This document shows, piece after piece, positions 30,878 to 42,498 of a stretch of 64,000 bases of DNA (position 1 is the stretch's first letter; every line of letters begins with the position of its first letter). The stretch comes from Psychrobacter sp. Pi2-52. Lineage in GTDB: Bacteria > Pseudomonadota > Gammaproteobacteria > Pseudomonadales > Moraxellaceae. Position numbers and translations under genes: made by a program. The stretch spans positions 1-64,000 of the forward strand of contig NZ_CAJHBS010000015.1 of assembly GCF_904846705.1 (NCBI RefSeq). The letters run 5' to 3'. The notes under the pieces were generated by a model that was not told where the DNA came from, ran no database searches, and saw only the letters and a program-made list of their open reading frames with translations.

Positions 30878-31879
30878 ATGAGTAATAAAATCCCTTTATC
30901 TTTTTTAGATCTTGCGCCTGTACCTCAAGGCAAAACCATCGCTGAAGGCATCGCCCAAACAGTGGAAACCGCGCAGCAAGCAGAAAAATCAGGCTTAAAC
31001 CGCTACTGGATGGCAGAGCATCACAATATGCCGGGCATCGCCAGTGCAGCCACCTCAGTACTACTATCGCATATCGGTAGTAAAACCGACCGTATCCGTA
31101 TTGGTGCTGGCGGCGTTATGCTACCGAACCATGCCCCTCTCGTGATTGCTGAGCAGTTTGGTACTTTGCAGGCATTATATGGTGACCGTGTGGACCTAGG
31201 CCTAGGCCGTGCACCTGGTACTGATGGTGCGACGTTTCAGGCACTTCGTCGACAAATGAAAGATGCCGAACGCTTTCCACAAGATGTGCAAGAGCTGATG
31301 TATTTCTTAGGTAATGATACAGATGGCAGCCCTGTACAGGCATTCCCTGGCGCAAAATCAGGCATACCGATTTGGATATTAGGCTCTTCTCTATTTGGTG
31401 CGACTTTGGCTGCACATTTAGGACTACCTTATGTGTTTGCCTCTCACTTCGCCCCGCAAATGCTTGGGCAAGCAATTGAGGCTTACCGTGAACAGTTTAA
31501 ACCGTCTGTCTATCTAGATAAGCCTTATGTGATGCTAGCTGCAAACTTATTGCTGGCTGATGATGATGCGACCGCCGAGTATCATTTTACTTCAGCACAG
31601 CAGAGTTTTGTACGTCTGCGTCGTGGCGAAACAGGTCAAATGCCTAAGCCTACCCACGATATGGACAGTATCTGGAGTCAAGCAGAGAAAATGATGGTAG
31701 ACAATGCATTGTCAGTATCATTCATTGGCTCTGTTGACACGGTCAAACCAAGACTCGCTGCATTTTTGGCAACCTATCAGCCAGATGAGCTAATTGTGAC
31801 GGCCAATATCTATGACCAAGCCGCCCGTATCCGTTCACTTGAACTTACACCGGAGCTAAACTTATTTACTTTACAATGA
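30878..31879 (+). CDS. luciferase-like monooxygenase (LLM class flavin-dependent oxidoreductase)
   Basis: A 333-residue single-component bacterial-luciferase-fold protein of the MsnO8/YhbW type. It starts IPLSFLDLAPVPQGKTIAEG. It shows YWMAEHHNMPGIASAATSVLL, RIRIGAGGVMLPNHAPLVIAEQFGTL and DLGLGRAPGTDGATFQALRR, all family hallmarks of the flavin-binding barrel. The natural substrate is unknown. ATG 30878 is chosen because the family begins here; an in-frame ATG at 30815 would add 21 unconserved residues. Confidence 0.92.
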   Translation: MSNKIPLSFLDLAPVPQGKTIAEGIAQTVETAQQAEKSGLNRYWMAEHHNMPGIASAATSVLLSHIGSKTDRIRIGAGGVMLPNHAPLVIAEQFGTLQALYGDRVDLGLGRAPGTDGATFQALRRQMKDAERFPQDVQELMYFLGNDTDGSPVQAFPGAKSGIPIWILGSSLFGATLAAHLGLPYVFASHFAPQMLGQAIEAYREQFKPSVYLDKPYVMLAANLLLADDDATAEYHFTSAQQSFVRLRRGETGQMPKPTHDMDSIWSQAEKMMVDNALSVSFIGSVDTVKPRLAAFLATYQPDELIVTANIYDQAARIRSLELTPELNLFTLQ

Positions 31880-31903
31880 AATGAGACACTTGCATAATTA
31901 TTG

Positions 31904-32092
31904 ATGAACCTTAACTGGATTTTTGACATGGAAGCAACTCCCATTATCGGTGCATCGCTCATGATTGGCTCATCAATATTTATGTATATCATCGCCTTTC
32001 TTGCAGTTATGGCTATCGGTGGTTATTTGACCTATCGTACTAGCCCAAAGCGTAAGCAGCGCCGTGAAGACAAGCGTAATAGTGAACGCTAG
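31904..32092 (+). CDS. small single-span membrane protein, unrecognised
   Basis: About 62 residues. A hydrophobic segment, IFMYIIAFLAVMAIGGYLTY, is followed by a strongly basic tail (SPKRKQRREDKRNSER), which predicts one membrane span with a cytosolic C-terminus. No family is recognised. ATG 31904 and ATG 31928 are both possible; neither has a good ribosome site. A strong terminator 7 bp after the stop supports a real gene at the end of the transcript from the preceding monooxygenase. Confidence 0.55.
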   Translation: MNLNWIFDMEATPIIGASLMIGSSIFMYIIAFLAVMAIGGYLTYRTSPKRKQRREDKRNSER

Positions 32093-32098
32093 ATTAAT

Positions 32099-32138
32099 AA
32101 AAAAGCCCTCTTTCCTTATTTGAAAAGAGGGCTTTTTT
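32099..32138. terminator. bidirectional terminator
   Basis: An A-tract plus GCCCTCTTT stem pairs with AAAAGAGGGC plus a six-T run. It lies between the small membrane-protein gene and the convergent AEC transporter. Confidence 0.9.
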
Positions 32139-32201
32139 AATGCTGTCAAAATTAGATAAGGCGAAAGTACTTGCTTATTTAAAGATAGTATAAAATCTGT
32201 A

Positions 32202-33161
32202 TTACATTAATCCAAGGGCACGTAACGTCGCTGCCCCAATCGCCATACCAAACATACCGACGACGGTAGTAAATGCCAAAATATTAGCCGCTAATACGTC
32301 ATTGCCACCCATTGCTTTTGCCATGACATAGCTGGCTGCAGCTGTGGGCGATGCGACCATCAAGAATAACACACCCATATGCACGCCTGATAGTCCAAAT
32401 CCGAGCCCAACAGCGATCGCAATCAATGGTGCAATGACAATTCGCCCAATACTCGCCTGCATGGATAAGCCCGAAGGATGCAACATAGACTTTAGGTTAA
32501 TACTAGCACCCGCACAGATCAGTGCTAACGGCAGAGCCACCGCTGCTAATAAGTCGCCAGTCGTATGAATCACCCCAGTAAGCGGTGGTAACGGCAATGC
32601 TTTGTAGACGAATGCGCCAACCAATGCCAAAATTAGAGGATTGGTCAGTAACTTTTTCACAATCATTGTACCGCGACTAATCCATGTGTCATCCACGCTT
32701 TTGGATACGCGGCTCAAGGTAATAACCGCTAAGATATTAAATAGTATCGTCACCACGCCCATATAGACAGCACCGATACTTAATCCTTGTGCGCCGTAAG
32801 CGTTGGCCACGGTTGCAAGGCCAATGATGGCCATGTTGCTACGGAATACGCCTTGTACAAACACACCTTGGTCCTCAGGACGCTTGACGAAGCGTTTGGC
32901 ATAAAACTCTGCGCCAATAAATAATATAAACGTCACCAAGATACCAACCAGGATAAGCGTAATTTGCTTACCATAATCGACGTCGCTATCGACCACGCTA
33001 AAAAACAATAAACACGGCAAGCAATAATTAAAGACAAAACTTGATGCCTGATCGATAAAAGTTTGGCTTGCCTCACCGCGTCGTTGCATAAAAAAACCCA
33101 ACCACATTAAGGCAAGGTTGGGTAAGACAATGGTAATAGCAAAAACAATAGCATCAATCAT
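32202..33161 (-). CDS. AEC family transporter
   Basis: A 319-residue auxin-efflux-carrier-type permease with ten hydrophobic segments. The opening FAITIVLPNLALMWLGFFMQRR, the mid block LTNPLILALVGAFVYKALPLP and the C-terminal LMVASPTAAASYVMAKAMGG with NDVLAANI are typical. Bacterial members move malonate, malate and related anions or are uncharacterised; the substrate is unknown here. Monocistronic by context: a terminator lies on its 3' side and mnmG's terminator precedes it. Confidence 0.88.
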   Translation of the reverse strand: MIDAIVFAITIVLPNLALMWLGFFMQRRGEASQTFIDQASSFVFNYCLPCLLFFSVVDSDVDYGKQITLILVGILVTFILFIGAEFYAKRFVKRPEDQGVFVQGVFRSNMAIIGLATVANAYGAQGLSIGAVYMGVVTILFNILAVITLSRVSKSVDDTWISRGTMIVKKLLTNPLILALVGAFVYKALPLPPLTGVIHTTGDLLAAVALPLALICAGASINLKSMLHPSGLSMQASIGRIVIAPLIAIAVGLGFGLSGVHMGVLFLMVASPTAAASYVMAKAMGGNDVLAANILAFTTVVGMFGMAIGAATLRALGLM

Positions 33162-33322
33162 AAGTAGACTCAGTTCGGTGACAAGCCCATCAATATATGG
33201 ACATCAGCGATACAAATTAACAAGTAGTAAGAAAATTTACTGACCTAGTATAGAGACAAAGTAGCAAGTAGGACAAGGTTACATGTGACTTTCTTTTAAA
33301 ATCGAACGTTTTTTTGACAAAC

Positions 33323-33355
33323 AAAAGCCCGTAACGAAATGTCATTACGGGCTTT
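33323..33355 (-). terminator. terminator downstream of mnmG
   Basis: AAAAGCCCGTAA (33323-33334) pairs perfectly with TTACGGGCTTTT (33344-33355). About 45 bp after the mnmG stop, in the minus-strand direction. Confidence 0.8.
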
Positions 33356-33399
33356 TATACTATAAGTGCTTTATTATAAAAGGCTTTATTGCATAGCTG

Positions 33400-35295
33400 T
33401 TATGAGTCCAATGCCGCTTTTGCTTTTTTATGCTTTTTAACCGTCATCGCCAACAACTGAATAGCAGCAGGGGTTACACCGCTTACGCGTCCCGCTTGAG
33501 CTAGCGTCGCAGGACGAACTTGCGTAAGTTTCTGTACTATCTCATTCGATAGACCTGACACGATACTATAATCAAAGTCTAACGGTAGCGCTGTGTTTTC
33601 TAGTCGCTTCATTTGGTCGATATCTTCTTGTTGACGGTCGATATAGCCAGCATATTTGACAGAAATCTCTATCTGCTCACCCACTTGTGCATCAACGGTT
33701 GAGTCAGTGATAGCCGCGATATCAGCAAAATGTATTTGCGGACGCTTTAGCAAATCGAAGGCAGTAGACTCTTTAGACAGCACTTCACCTGTTTGCTCGG
33801 TCACTTGCTTACCTAATGCATTAGCAGGCGTGGCCCACATATCTTTTAGGCGTGAAGTTTCTGTGGCGATGGCTTCCATTTTTTCTTGATAGGCTTGCCA
33901 GCGTACATCGTCTACCAGACCTAGCTTACGACCAGTCTCAGTCAAACGCTGATCTGCATTGTCTTCACGCAGCAATAAACGATATTCTGCACGGCTTGTA
34001 AACATGCGATACGGCTCGGTAGTACCGTGGGTAATCAAGTCATCGACAAGCACCCCAAGATACGCTTCATCGCGGCGCGGTGTCCATATGTCAAACTCAC
34101 TGTTATTGGTCGTCACCAATGCCGCATTGGTTCCTGCTAGCAAACCTTGTACGCCTGCTTCTTCATAGCCTGTCGTACCATTAATCTGACCTGCAAAGTA
34201 CAGACGATCGATAGACTTAGTTTCTAGCGTTGGCTTGAGGTTTTGTGGATCAAAGTAATCATACTCAATCGCATAACCTGGACGAGTAATATGCGCGTTT
34301 TCTAAGCCTTTCATACTATGAATAAAGTCTAACTGCACATCAAATGGCAAACTGGTTGAGATACCATTTGGATACAACTCATGTGTGGTCAGACCTTCTG
34401 GCTCGATGAAAATCTGATGGCTGTCTTTATCCGCAAAGCGATGGATTTTATCTTCGATAGATGGGCAATAACGTGGACCCACACCTTCGATTTTGCCAGA
34501 GAACATCGGCGAACGATCTAAATTTTCACGGATGATGTCATGTGTACGCGCATTGGTATGCGTTATATAACAATTTACTTGCTCAGGATGCATAGAGACG
34601 TCACCCATGTAGCTCATAACTGGCAGCGGCGTATCACCAGGCTGTACGGTCATCACACTGAAGTCAACACTACGTGCATCAATACGCGCTGGCGTGCCTG
34701 TTTTTAGACGACCCACTGGTAATTTTAACTCACGCAGACGATCAGCAAGCTTGATAGAAGGCTGATCCCCTGCACGGCCGCCATTTGAGTTTTCTAGACC
34801 GATATGAATGACCCCACCTAGAAAAGTCCCTGAGGTCAATACAACGGTTTCAGTCTTGAAAACAATACCTGTAGAAGTAACAACAGCTGTCGCACGTCCA
34901 TTCTCTACCAAGATATCATCAGCGGCTTGCTGGAATAAATCTAGGTTTGGCTGGTTTTCTAGCGTATGGCGAATAGCCGCTTTATACAGGATACGATCTG
35001 CTTGTGCACGAGTGGCACGAACGGCAGCCCCTTTACGGCTGTTCAATACGCGGAACTGGATACCAGCTTTGTCTGTCGCCAGCGCCATTGCACCGCCTAA
35101 CGCATCAATCTCACGTACAAGATGTGATTTACCGATACCACCAATTGCTGGATTACAGCTCATCTGCCCGAGTGTCTCAATGTTATGCGTCAACAATAAG
35201 GTCTGTGCGCCCATACGTGCAGCAGCCAGCGCAGCTTCTGTGCCAGCATGACCACCGCCGATCACTATCACGTCGTAATGTTTTGGGTATTGCAT
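33400..35295 (-). CDS. mnmG: tRNA uridine-5-carboxymethylaminomethyl(34) synthesis enzyme MnmG
   Basis: FAD- and NADH-dependent partner of MnmE that installs the cmnm5 group on wobble uridine of several tRNAs. With ATG 35295 the protein has 631 residues, the family norm. The FAD dinucleotide loop is [21 protein letters not shown]. The signatures [15 protein letters not shown] and [16 protein letters not shown] are intact, as is the C-terminal helical domain ([11 protein letters not shown]). GAGG precedes this ATG; the longer frame to 35340 adds unconserved residues. Functionally linked to mnmA, tusDCBE and trmL in this window. Confidence 0.97.
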   Translation of the reverse strand: MQYPKHYDVIVIGGGHAGTEAALAAARMGAQTLLLTHNIETLGQMSCNPAIGGIGKSHLVREIDALGGAMALATDKAGIQFRVLNSRKGAAVRATRAQADRILYKAAIRHTLENQPNLDLFQQAADDILVENGRATAVVTSTGIVFKTETVVLTSGTFLGGVIHIGLENSNGGRAGDQPSIKLADRLRELKLPVGRLKTGTPARIDARSVDFSVMTVQPGDTPLPVMSYMGDVSMHPEQVNCYITHTNARTHDIIRENLDRSPMFSGKIEGVGPRYCPSIEDKIHRFADKDSHQIFIEPEGLTTHELYPNGISTSLPFDVQLDFIHSMKGLENAHITRPGYAIEYDYFDPQNLKPTLETKSIDRLYFAGQINGTTGYEEAGVQGLLAGTNAALVTTNNSEFDIWTPRRDEAYLGVLVDDLITHGTTEPYRMFTSRAEYRLLLREDNADQRLTETGRKLGLVDDVRWQAYQEKMEAIATETSRLKDMWATPANALGKQVTEQTGEVLSKESTAFDLLKRPQIHFADIAAITDSTVDAQVGEQIEISVKYAGYIDRQQEDIDQMKRLENTALPLDFDYSIVSGLSNEIVQKLTQVRPATLAQAGRVSGVTPAAIQLLAMTVKKHKKAKAALDS

Positions 35296-35510
35296 GTTTG
35301 CCTCACTTGACTCATAACGCTGCCGGGTACCACATTTCATTGAATAATATGGTAGTCGGCAAATAAACGTCAGTCGTATTTATAAAAAAGATAACGACTC
35401 AGATAAGTCGTTCATAATTGGTTAGATAACCTGTCATTATAACAATTTTTTGACGCTTAAAAAACGCTAGAACAAAAACTATTATAATTAAGCGCAAAGA
35501 TATTTATGCC

Positions 35511-35546
35511 AGTAATGACGATGTTGACAGTAACACCGTCATTACT
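35511..35546. other. imperfect hairpin 3' of the hypothetical gene
   Basis: AGTAATGACG (35511-35520) pairs perfectly with 35537-35546, and an inner TGTT/AACA pairing extends the stem. It lies in the gap between the gene ending at 35598 and mnmG. No T tract follows, so its role is unclear. Confidence 0.45.
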
Positions 35547-35597
35547 AATGCAGCCACCATCACTTTAGTGGTTAGCTTTTTAGTTTATGATGATATC

Positions 35598-36137
35598 TTA
35601 GCCATTACCGTTACCACGGCTTAGCGGTACTATTTGATCCGATTGACCACTAGACAGCATATGGTGGCTACCATACCCTTCTGGGTTGATCTGCAAATAG
35701 GCATTCATTTGTCCAATGGCATCGCCGTCATCACTTGCTAAGATCTGCTCTTTGATGAGCTCGACTGGCGGTAATGGTAAATTCTTGAGCAATGCCAAGC
35801 GCTGGTCGTTATCACCCTTATTAACCACCAACTCGATCAGCTGACGCGCATCAATAGGTAGATCAGGGGTATTTTGAGCCAATAATGCCAAATGATAGGC
35901 ACCTGCAGTATCTTGATCTGCAACGACGCGCTGCTCGATAGCGATATAAGTCGCTTCTGTCGCACCGCCTGCCACACTCAGCTGATGAATACACTTGAGT
36001 GCTGAATTTGACTCATTACTAGCAATCTCGATGATACGCGTAGATTCGTTTTTTAGACGCTCACGACGCTTTCCAATGGCCGCCTGCTCAGCCGCTTCTC
36101 TTTGCTCGTTTAACTGTTCGCTGGTTTGGTTATTCAT
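35598..36137 (-). CDS. hypothetical protein, soluble and helical
   Basis: A 179-residue protein with no recognised family, signal peptide or membrane segment. The first 35 residues are highly charged and Glu/Gln/Arg-rich (coiled-coil-like). The middle is Ala/Leu-rich and probably helical, with repeat-like helices (YHLALLAQNTPDLPIDARQL, then DNDQRLALLKNLPLPP). The C-terminus is Gly/Ser/Asn-rich. A reasonable ribosome site (AAGAGAGC) precedes the ATG. Length and coding character suggest a real gene; function is unknown. Confidence 0.75.
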   Translation of the reverse strand: MNNQTSEQLNEQREAAEQAAIGKRRERLKNESTRIIEIASNESNSALKCIHQLSVAGGATEATYIAIEQRVVADQDTAGAYHLALLAQNTPDLPIDARQLIELVVNKGDNDQRLALLKNLPLPPVELIKEQILASDDGDAIGQMNAYLQINPEGYGSHHMLSSGQSDQIVPLSRGNGNG

Positions 36138-36304
36138 AAAGCTCTCTTACTCATCTAGTAATTATTATTTATATCGCTGATATCTTGGTCACTATATGGG
36201 GGTAAATCCTATAAAAACAACGAAGCCTAATGATATAGGCACGTGGAAATACTATGGGAACAATAATAAATACGGTACTAACAATATTAATAGCGAAAAT
36301 AAAA

Positions 36305-36338
36305 AAACCCAAATAGCCATTAATGACTATCTGGGTTT
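36305..36338 (-). terminator. grxD: terminator of grxD
   Basis: AAACCCAAATAG (36305-36316) pairs with CTATCTGGGTTT (36327-36338) with one mismatch. On the minus strand it continues into a seven-T run, about 65 bp after the grxD stop. Confidence 0.8.
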
Positions 36339-36402
36339 GCTATGCTCATGTCTTACAAAGGCTAATTGGACATCAAAGATATCCAACTAACACTCTCAAG
36401 TA

Positions 36403-36753
36403 TTAAGCAGCAGGGCTGTTTGCTTCAACCAATGGCTTTAGCTCGCCTGACTGATACATTTGCAAAATAATGTCAGATCCACCCATCAACTCACCATCGA
36501 TCCATAACTGTGGGAACGTTGGCCAGTTAGCAACTTTCGGCAATGTTGCACGGATTTCTGGGTTTTCTAAAATGTTTACGAACGCAAATGGACGACCAAT
36601 CTGAGTCAACACTTCAATAGAGCGCGCAGAAAAACCACACTGCGGAAATTGCGGCGTGCCTTTCATGTAGATAATGACTTTATTGTCACGAATTTGATCA
36701 CGGATCAATTGTTCAACATCGTTTGCAGCAGTGTTTGGGGTTTGCTCACTCAT
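36403..36753 (-). CDS. grxD: monothiol glutaredoxin (Grx4 type)
   Basis: A 116-residue CGFS glutaredoxin that binds a [2Fe-2S] cluster with glutathione and takes part in iron-sulfur cluster trafficking. The CGFS site is Cys39-Ser42 in PQFPQCGFSARS. The preceding VIIYMKGTP strand and the later WPTFPQLWIDGELMGGSDI (cis-Pro and glutathione contacts) are intact. AGGAGC precedes the ATG. Not obviously in an operon with its neighbours. Confidence 0.96.
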   Translation of the reverse strand: MSEQTPNTAANDVEQLIRDQIRDNKVIIYMKGTPQFPQCGFSARSIEVLTQIGRPFAFVNILENPEIRATLPKVANWPTFPQLWIDGELMGGSDIILQMYQSGELKPLVEANSPAA

Positions 36754-36938
36754 AAAAGCTCCTATTGATAAAGCGGTTTATTAAAATGATTATTTATATA
36801 AAAATAATTATGTGAAGATATGGCTGATACATGGGGTGACTGCTTATAGATTACAAGCGCCCTTTTATATTGTTTTAGCCAGTTGTTGTTTACTAAACCC
36901 AAAAGCTCTAGATTCAACAGCTCCTAGATTCGATAACG

Positions 36939-37439
36939 TTATGGACCAACCGCATTAGGCACCAATAATACCACGGCGTTGGCCATGATGCCTTCTTGTC
37001 GACCGGTAAATCCCAATTTTTCCGTCGTAGTGGCTTTCACACTGATATTGCTGATATCCGTTTGCAAGTCGCTCGCAATATTAGCGCGCATCGCTTGGTT
37101 GTGCGGTGCCAGCTTAGGACGCTCACACATTACCGTGATATCAGCATTGCCTAGGCTATAACCTGCCTCTTGCACTTTGCTATAAACGTAGCGTAGCAAA
37201 ATACGTGAATCTAAGCCTGCATGGGCAGCATCTGTATCAGGGAAATGCTGACCAATATCACCAAGTGCTAAAGCACCAAGTAGCGCGTCTGCCAAGGCAT
37301 GCAAGACCACATCGCCATCAGAATGTGCCAGCAAACTGTGCGAATGCTCAATGGGCACCCCTGCTAATACGACGTATTGTTGCTGCTGACCGTTGTTATG
37401 AAACGCGTGAACATCAATACCTTGACCGATTTTTATCAT
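36939..37439 (-). CDS. ispF: 2-C-methyl-D-erythritol 2,4-cyclodiphosphate synthase
   Basis: Fifth enzyme of the MEP isoprenoid pathway. The 166 residues show the metal site (Asp and His in [10 protein letters not shown]), the [18 protein letters not shown] motif, [10 protein letters not shown], and the C-terminal [15 protein letters not shown]. ispD, often adjacent, is not here. Divergent from mnmA; the 247-bp gap should hold both promoters. Confidence 0.97.
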   Translation of the reverse strand: MIKIGQGIDVHAFHNNGQQQQYVVLAGVPIEHSHSLLAHSDGDVVLHALADALLGALALGDIGQHFPDTDAAHAGLDSRILLRYVYSKVQEAGYSLGNADITVMCERPKLAPHNQAMRANIASDLQTDISNISVKATTTEKLGFTGRQEGIMANAVVLLVPNAVGP

Positions 37440-37698
37440 TGTTGTTCCAAGATGAGTTAGACGTGATTAAAATAATTCAAAATGACTATCTGAATTTTCA
37501 AAGCGGTTTTCCCAATAGCTAGATAGCATCGGTCGCCACCAGTTTCAATTAACTGGTATAATATGACGTTTATTTTATCATAATACCAGATCCAAAAGAC
37601 AAGCTGACACTGGTATGCTCAGACTACCTATTGTGGTTAAGGCATATCTATTGGCGTAATGTCTCATTTGGATAGTGTACAAATAGTTGAGCCGTTCT

Positions 37699-38925
37699 AT
37701 GTCAGCCATACAAAACACCTCAAGCGCAGTCATTTCTGAGTCTTTCAATGCTCATCGCCCGTTGACCCTTGCCGACGTCGAAAACCCTAGCACCAAACAT
37801 GTGATTGTCGGTATGTCAGGTGGGGTTGATTCTTCTGTGTCAGCCGTATTACTTCAGCAAGCAGGCTTTAAGGTCGAAGGTCTGTTTATGAAAAACTGGG
37901 AAGAAGACGATGGCACTGAATACTGTACGGCAATGGACGACCTAGCAGACGCGCAAGCCGTATGTGACAAAATCGGTATGAAGCTACACACTGCCAACTT
38001 TGCTATGGAATATTGGGACCGTGTTTTTGAGCATTTTTTGGCAGAATACAAGGCTGGACGCACCCCTAACCCCGATATCTTGTGCAACAAGGAAATCAAG
38101 TTTAAGGCGTTTTTGGACTACGCGTTGACCCTTGGTGCAGATTATATCGCTACAGGTCACTATACGCGCCGCAGTGTGAATTACAAAAATGCCGAGGGTG
38201 ACGAGGTTGCTCAGCTCTTACGCGGTCTTGATAATAATAAAGACCAAAGCTACTTCTTACATGCGGTTGGCGGTGACAAAATTGCTAAAACGCTATTCCC
38301 AGTTGGTGAGCTTGAAAAGCCAGTGGTACGTCAGATCGCTGAAGAGCATGACTTAGCGACGGCTAAAAAGAAAGACTCTACAGGTATTTGCTTTATTGGT
38401 GAACGCCGCTTTAAAGACTTCTTACAGCAATATCTGCCTGCTCAAAAAGGCGAGATACTTACTGATGATAATAAAGTCATCGGTACTCATGATGGCCTCA
38501 TGTATTACACACTGGGTCAACGCGGCGGCATCGGCATTGGCGGTGTTAAAGACCGTGTAGAGGCACCGTGGTTTGTATTGGCAAAAGATTTAGAGAAAAA
38601 CCGTTTAATCGTTGGTCAAGGGCACGAGCACCCGATGCTAATGAGCAACGAGCTAAAAGCCTATAAGCTCGATTGGATTGATGGTCTACCACCTGCGGAT
38701 GTGTTTAGCGACGAAGGTCTAGCCTGTATGGAAAAGTCTCGCTATCGCCAGCCAGATCAAGCGTGTCGCGTATTTGCGACCAATGCTGATGGCAGCGAAG
38801 TGCGCGTGGTATTTGATGAGCCACAGCGCGCCGTCACCCCTGGTCAGTCAGCAGTATTTTATATCGATGAAGTATGTCTGGGCGGCGGCGTGATTGAATC
38901 TATTGATGCACCTTGCGGATTTTAA
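37699..38925 (+). CDS. mnmA: tRNA-specific 2-thiouridylase MnmA
   Basis: Activates wobble U34 of tRNA with ATP and inserts sulfur received from TusE. The PP-loop is [20 protein letters not shown]. The catalytic cysteine pair is in [11 protein letters not shown] and [29 protein letters not shown] marks the central domain. With ATG 37699 it has 408 residues, about 40 more than E. coli, owing to an N-terminal leader before [10 protein letters not shown]. An upstream TTG at 37687 is possible but less likely. It completes the tusDCBE sulfur path encoded in the first 6.3 kb. Confidence 0.97.
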   Translation: MSAIQNTSSAVISESFNAHRPLTLADVENPSTKHVIVGMSGGVDSSVSAVLLQQAGFKVEGLFMKNWEEDDGTEYCTAMDDLADAQAVCDKIGMKLHTANFAMEYWDRVFEHFLAEYKAGRTPNPDILCNKEIKFKAFLDYALTLGADYIATGHYTRRSVNYKNAEGDEVAQLLRGLDNNKDQSYFLHAVGGDKIAKTLFPVGELEKPVVRQIAEEHDLATAKKKDSTGICFIGERRFKDFLQQYLPAQKGEILTDDNKVIGTHDGLMYYTLGQRGGIGIGGVKDRVEAPWFVLAKDLEKNRLIVGQGHEHPMLMSNELKAYKLDWIDGLPPADVFSDEGLACMEKSRYRQPDQACRVFATNADGSEVRVVFDEPQRAVTPGQSAVFYIDEVCLGGGVIESIDAPCGF

Positions 38926-38955
38926 TTACTTCTTAAGACTACAACCTAAAGCACA

Positions 38956-39000
38956 GATGTTGACGCAGTGAATAGATTTATTTTAACGATCGTCAACATC
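38956..39000 (+). terminator. hairpin after mnmA
   Basis: GATGTTGACG (38956-38965) pairs perfectly with CGTCAACATC (38991-39000) around a 25-nt loop and is followed by GCTTTATTTG. A moderate terminator candidate between mnmA and purB. Confidence 0.5.
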
Positions 39001-39129
39001 GCTTTATTTGCATAGACCGCTTTTTTAATATCATATTTCTGCTATATTACGCGCAACGATTTCGACGTCGTTTTTTATATGGTAATTTTTTATCTAGACT
39101 CTTGCAGTTTTTTATTTCATAACTACTGA

Positions 39130-40530
<1,401 letters not shown>

Positions 40531-40564
40531 TAACTGATAAGAGCATACTGATAATAAGATCGGA

Positions 40565-40618
40565 CTAGAAAGGTAGGAGCGCATAGTATTGTTTACTCGC
40601 TCCTATCTTTCTAGCACT
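40565..40618 (+). terminator. purB: hairpin terminator of purB
   Basis: CTAGAAAGGTAGGAGCG (40565-40581) pairs with 40598-40614 over 17 bp with one G-U pair, followed by CACTTTTAT. Confidence 0.65.
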
Positions 40619-40632
40619 TTTATCTTATTCAA

Positions 40633-40662
40633 TTGTTATCTTAATAGTTGTTATCTTAATAG
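40633..40662. repeat. 15-bp tandem duplication with a degenerate third copy
   Basis: TTGTTATCTTAATAG occurs at 40633-40647 and 40648-40662. A diverged third unit (CTATTATCTGAATAA) follows to about 40677. Non-coding gap between purB and the small lipoprotein gene. Confidence 0.9.
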
Positions 40663-40758
40663 CTATTATCTGAATAAATAATAACCTTACTTTGAACGCT
40701 ATGATTGGTTTTGATTCGATTGCTTTTGATTCAAAACTCATAGTCGATAAGTAAGGTT

Positions 40759-40944
40759 TTATTTTTTATCATCATCGTCATCACTGTCGCCTGGTATGAT
40801 GGCTTTGCCTACAGCGACGGTTCCTTTGACCACGCCTTTGGTAGTTTTATAAGCGATTTTAGCGGGTACTGTGACGATTTTATGGACACAGGCTTGTAGC
40901 AAAAACACGCTAGCGATGATGACAACAAAATGCAGGTTTTTCAT
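40759..40944 (-). CDS. small lipoprotein, NF038104-like
   Basis: A 61-residue lipoprotein. The signal peptide (MKNLHFVVIIASVFLLQAC, lipidated Cys19 in LLQAC) is followed by a short basic/hydrophobic stretch (IVTVPAKIAYKTTKGVVKGT) and an acidic tail (DSDDDDDKK). It resembles the tiny lipoproteins annotated under NF038104 in Acinetobacter and Psychrobacter; function unknown. Its 5' end is divergent from the RoxA-like gene. Confidence 0.8.
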   Translation of the reverse strand: MKNLHFVVIIASVFLLQACVHKIVTVPAKIAYKTTKGVVKGTVAVGKAIIPGDSDDDDDKK

Positions 40945-41122
40945 AACGTTCCTACGATTGAGTGGATGCTCTGATGACAGCTATTATTTTGATAATCGTT
41001 ATTGCTTATATGTACTATATAAACGTTACCAAAATAATAGACATCAAATAGATGACAATCTTAAACTATTAAAACCTTCCTATAAAGCATCCCTTATTAT
41101 TAATCTTGTACACCGCCAAAAT

Positions 41123-42307
41123 ATGGATTTATCAATGACTTCTATTCCTCTTTGTTTACCCGACTCTATCACGCCTGAGCAATTCCTAACTGAATACTGG
41201 CAAAAGAAGCCACTACTTATCAAGCAAGGGTTGCCGCAGCTGATTGACATGTTTGAACCAGATGACATGATTGGTCTTGCGCTTGAAGAAGATGCTAGCG
41301 CAAGATTGCTGACTCAAGCAGCCAGTAAAAAAGAAGGTCGGGCACAGTGGCAACTCAAAAAAAGCCCACTGAATGAAACGGATTTTGAAAACCTACCAGA
41401 GCAATGGACCGTATTGGTACAGAATCTTGAGCAATGGTCGCCAGAGCTTGGTCAGTTGTGGCAAGCGTTTGACTTTATTCCGCAATGGCAGCGCGATGAC
41501 ATCATGGTCTCTTATGCGCCAGCAGGTGGTTCGGTCGGTAAACATTATGACGACTACGATGTGTTTTTGGCACAAGGCTATGGCTCTAGACGTTGGCAAC
41601 TAGGCAAATTCTGTGATGACCAGACAGAGTTTGTTGCTGATGAGCCGCTGCGTTTATTTGACGACATGGGCGAACTGATCTTTGATGAGATACTAGAAGC
41701 GGGTGATGTCCTTTATGTACCGCCTAAATTATCACATTTCGGTGTGGCACAAGATGACTGTCTGACTTTCTCGTTTGGTTGCCGCCGTCCAAACCTGATG
41801 CAAATCATCGATAGTGTGGCCGATATTGCGACTAACGACAGCAAGCTATTTATCCCGATGCTACTACCGCAAGCACTACAAGCGTCAGGTGAATTGCAAG
41901 CAGATAGCATTGCCGCTATCAAGGCGCAATTGCTAGAAATGCTACAATCTGATCGCGGTGATGATATGATTCGCCAAGCAGTCTCTGAGGTGGTGAGTAA
42001 GCGCCAATACGATGCGCTGATGCCAGAGGAAACACTGGACACCGATGAGCTTGTACAAGCCTTGTCTGAAGGTGCGCTATTGCAGGCGGACTATAGCAAC
42101 CGCCTACTCTATAGCCAGACCACTGATGGCACCGTGCTGTATGCCAATGGTCAACGCATCGATGGGCTTGATGAATCGGCGATAGCAGTACTAGTACGCT
42201 TGGCCAATGGTGAAGCATTACAGCATAGCGACGTCACCGATGTTGATGCAGATGATTTGAGCGAATGGCTAGAAAACGGTTGGGTATGGGTTGATATTGC
42301 TAAATAA
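41123..42307 (+). CDS. roxA: cupin-fold 2-oxoglutarate oxygenase, RoxA-like (ribosomal protein uL16 arginine hydroxylase)
   Basis: JmjC-type Fe(II)/2-oxoglutarate oxygenase of the YcfD/RoxA family, which in E. coli hydroxylates an arginine of ribosomal protein uL16. The start PEQFLTEYWQKKPLLIKQGL is the family hallmark. The iron triad appears as HYDDYDVF (HxD) and the histidine in KLSHFGVAQDD, with YGSRRWQLG between. It has 395 residues from ATG 41123, or 391 from ATG 41135. The open frame extends back to 40871, but that part overlaps the divergent lipoprotein gene and is not conserved. Confidence 0.88.
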   Translation: MDLSMTSIPLCLPDSITPEQFLTEYWQKKPLLIKQGLPQLIDMFEPDDMIGLALEEDASARLLTQAASKKEGRAQWQLKKSPLNETDFENLPEQWTVLVQNLEQWSPELGQLWQAFDFIPQWQRDDIMVSYAPAGGSVGKHYDDYDVFLAQGYGSRRWQLGKFCDDQTEFVADEPLRLFDDMGELIFDEILEAGDVLYVPPKLSHFGVAQDDCLTFSFGCRRPNLMQIIDSVADIATNDSKLFIPMLLPQALQASGELQADSIAAIKAQLLEMLQSDRGDDMIRQAVSEVVSKRQYDALMPEETLDTDELVQALSEGALLQADYSNRLLYSQTTDGTVLYANGQRIDGLDESAIAVLVRLANGEALQHSDVTDVDADDLSEWLENGWVWVDIAK

Positions 42308-42344
42308 CATCCTGTCATCAGGCTTCAGTTAAACAGCATAAATA

Positions 42345-42385
42345 AAAAAACCGCTATCTGATAATTACTCAGATAGCGGTTTTTT
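42345..42385. terminator. bidirectional terminator
   Basis: A 17-bp perfect stem (42345-42361 with 42369-42385), including the A/T tracts, lies between the convergent roxA-like and PutA-C genes. Confidence 0.92.
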
Positions 42386-42498
42386 CTTATACATCTTATG
42401 CAATCACTGGTTTGGTAGTTATAGCGCTACCAAACACCGCTTAGCCTTTATAAAAGTTGATATAAAAACTAAGCGGATTCGTAATTACTGCATTGACT

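Noticed and set aside
40871..41122. 84-codon upstream extension of the RoxA-like gene
   Set aside because: It overlaps the divergent lipoprotein gene, is Cys/Tyr-rich and unconserved; the family N-terminus begins just after ATG 41123.
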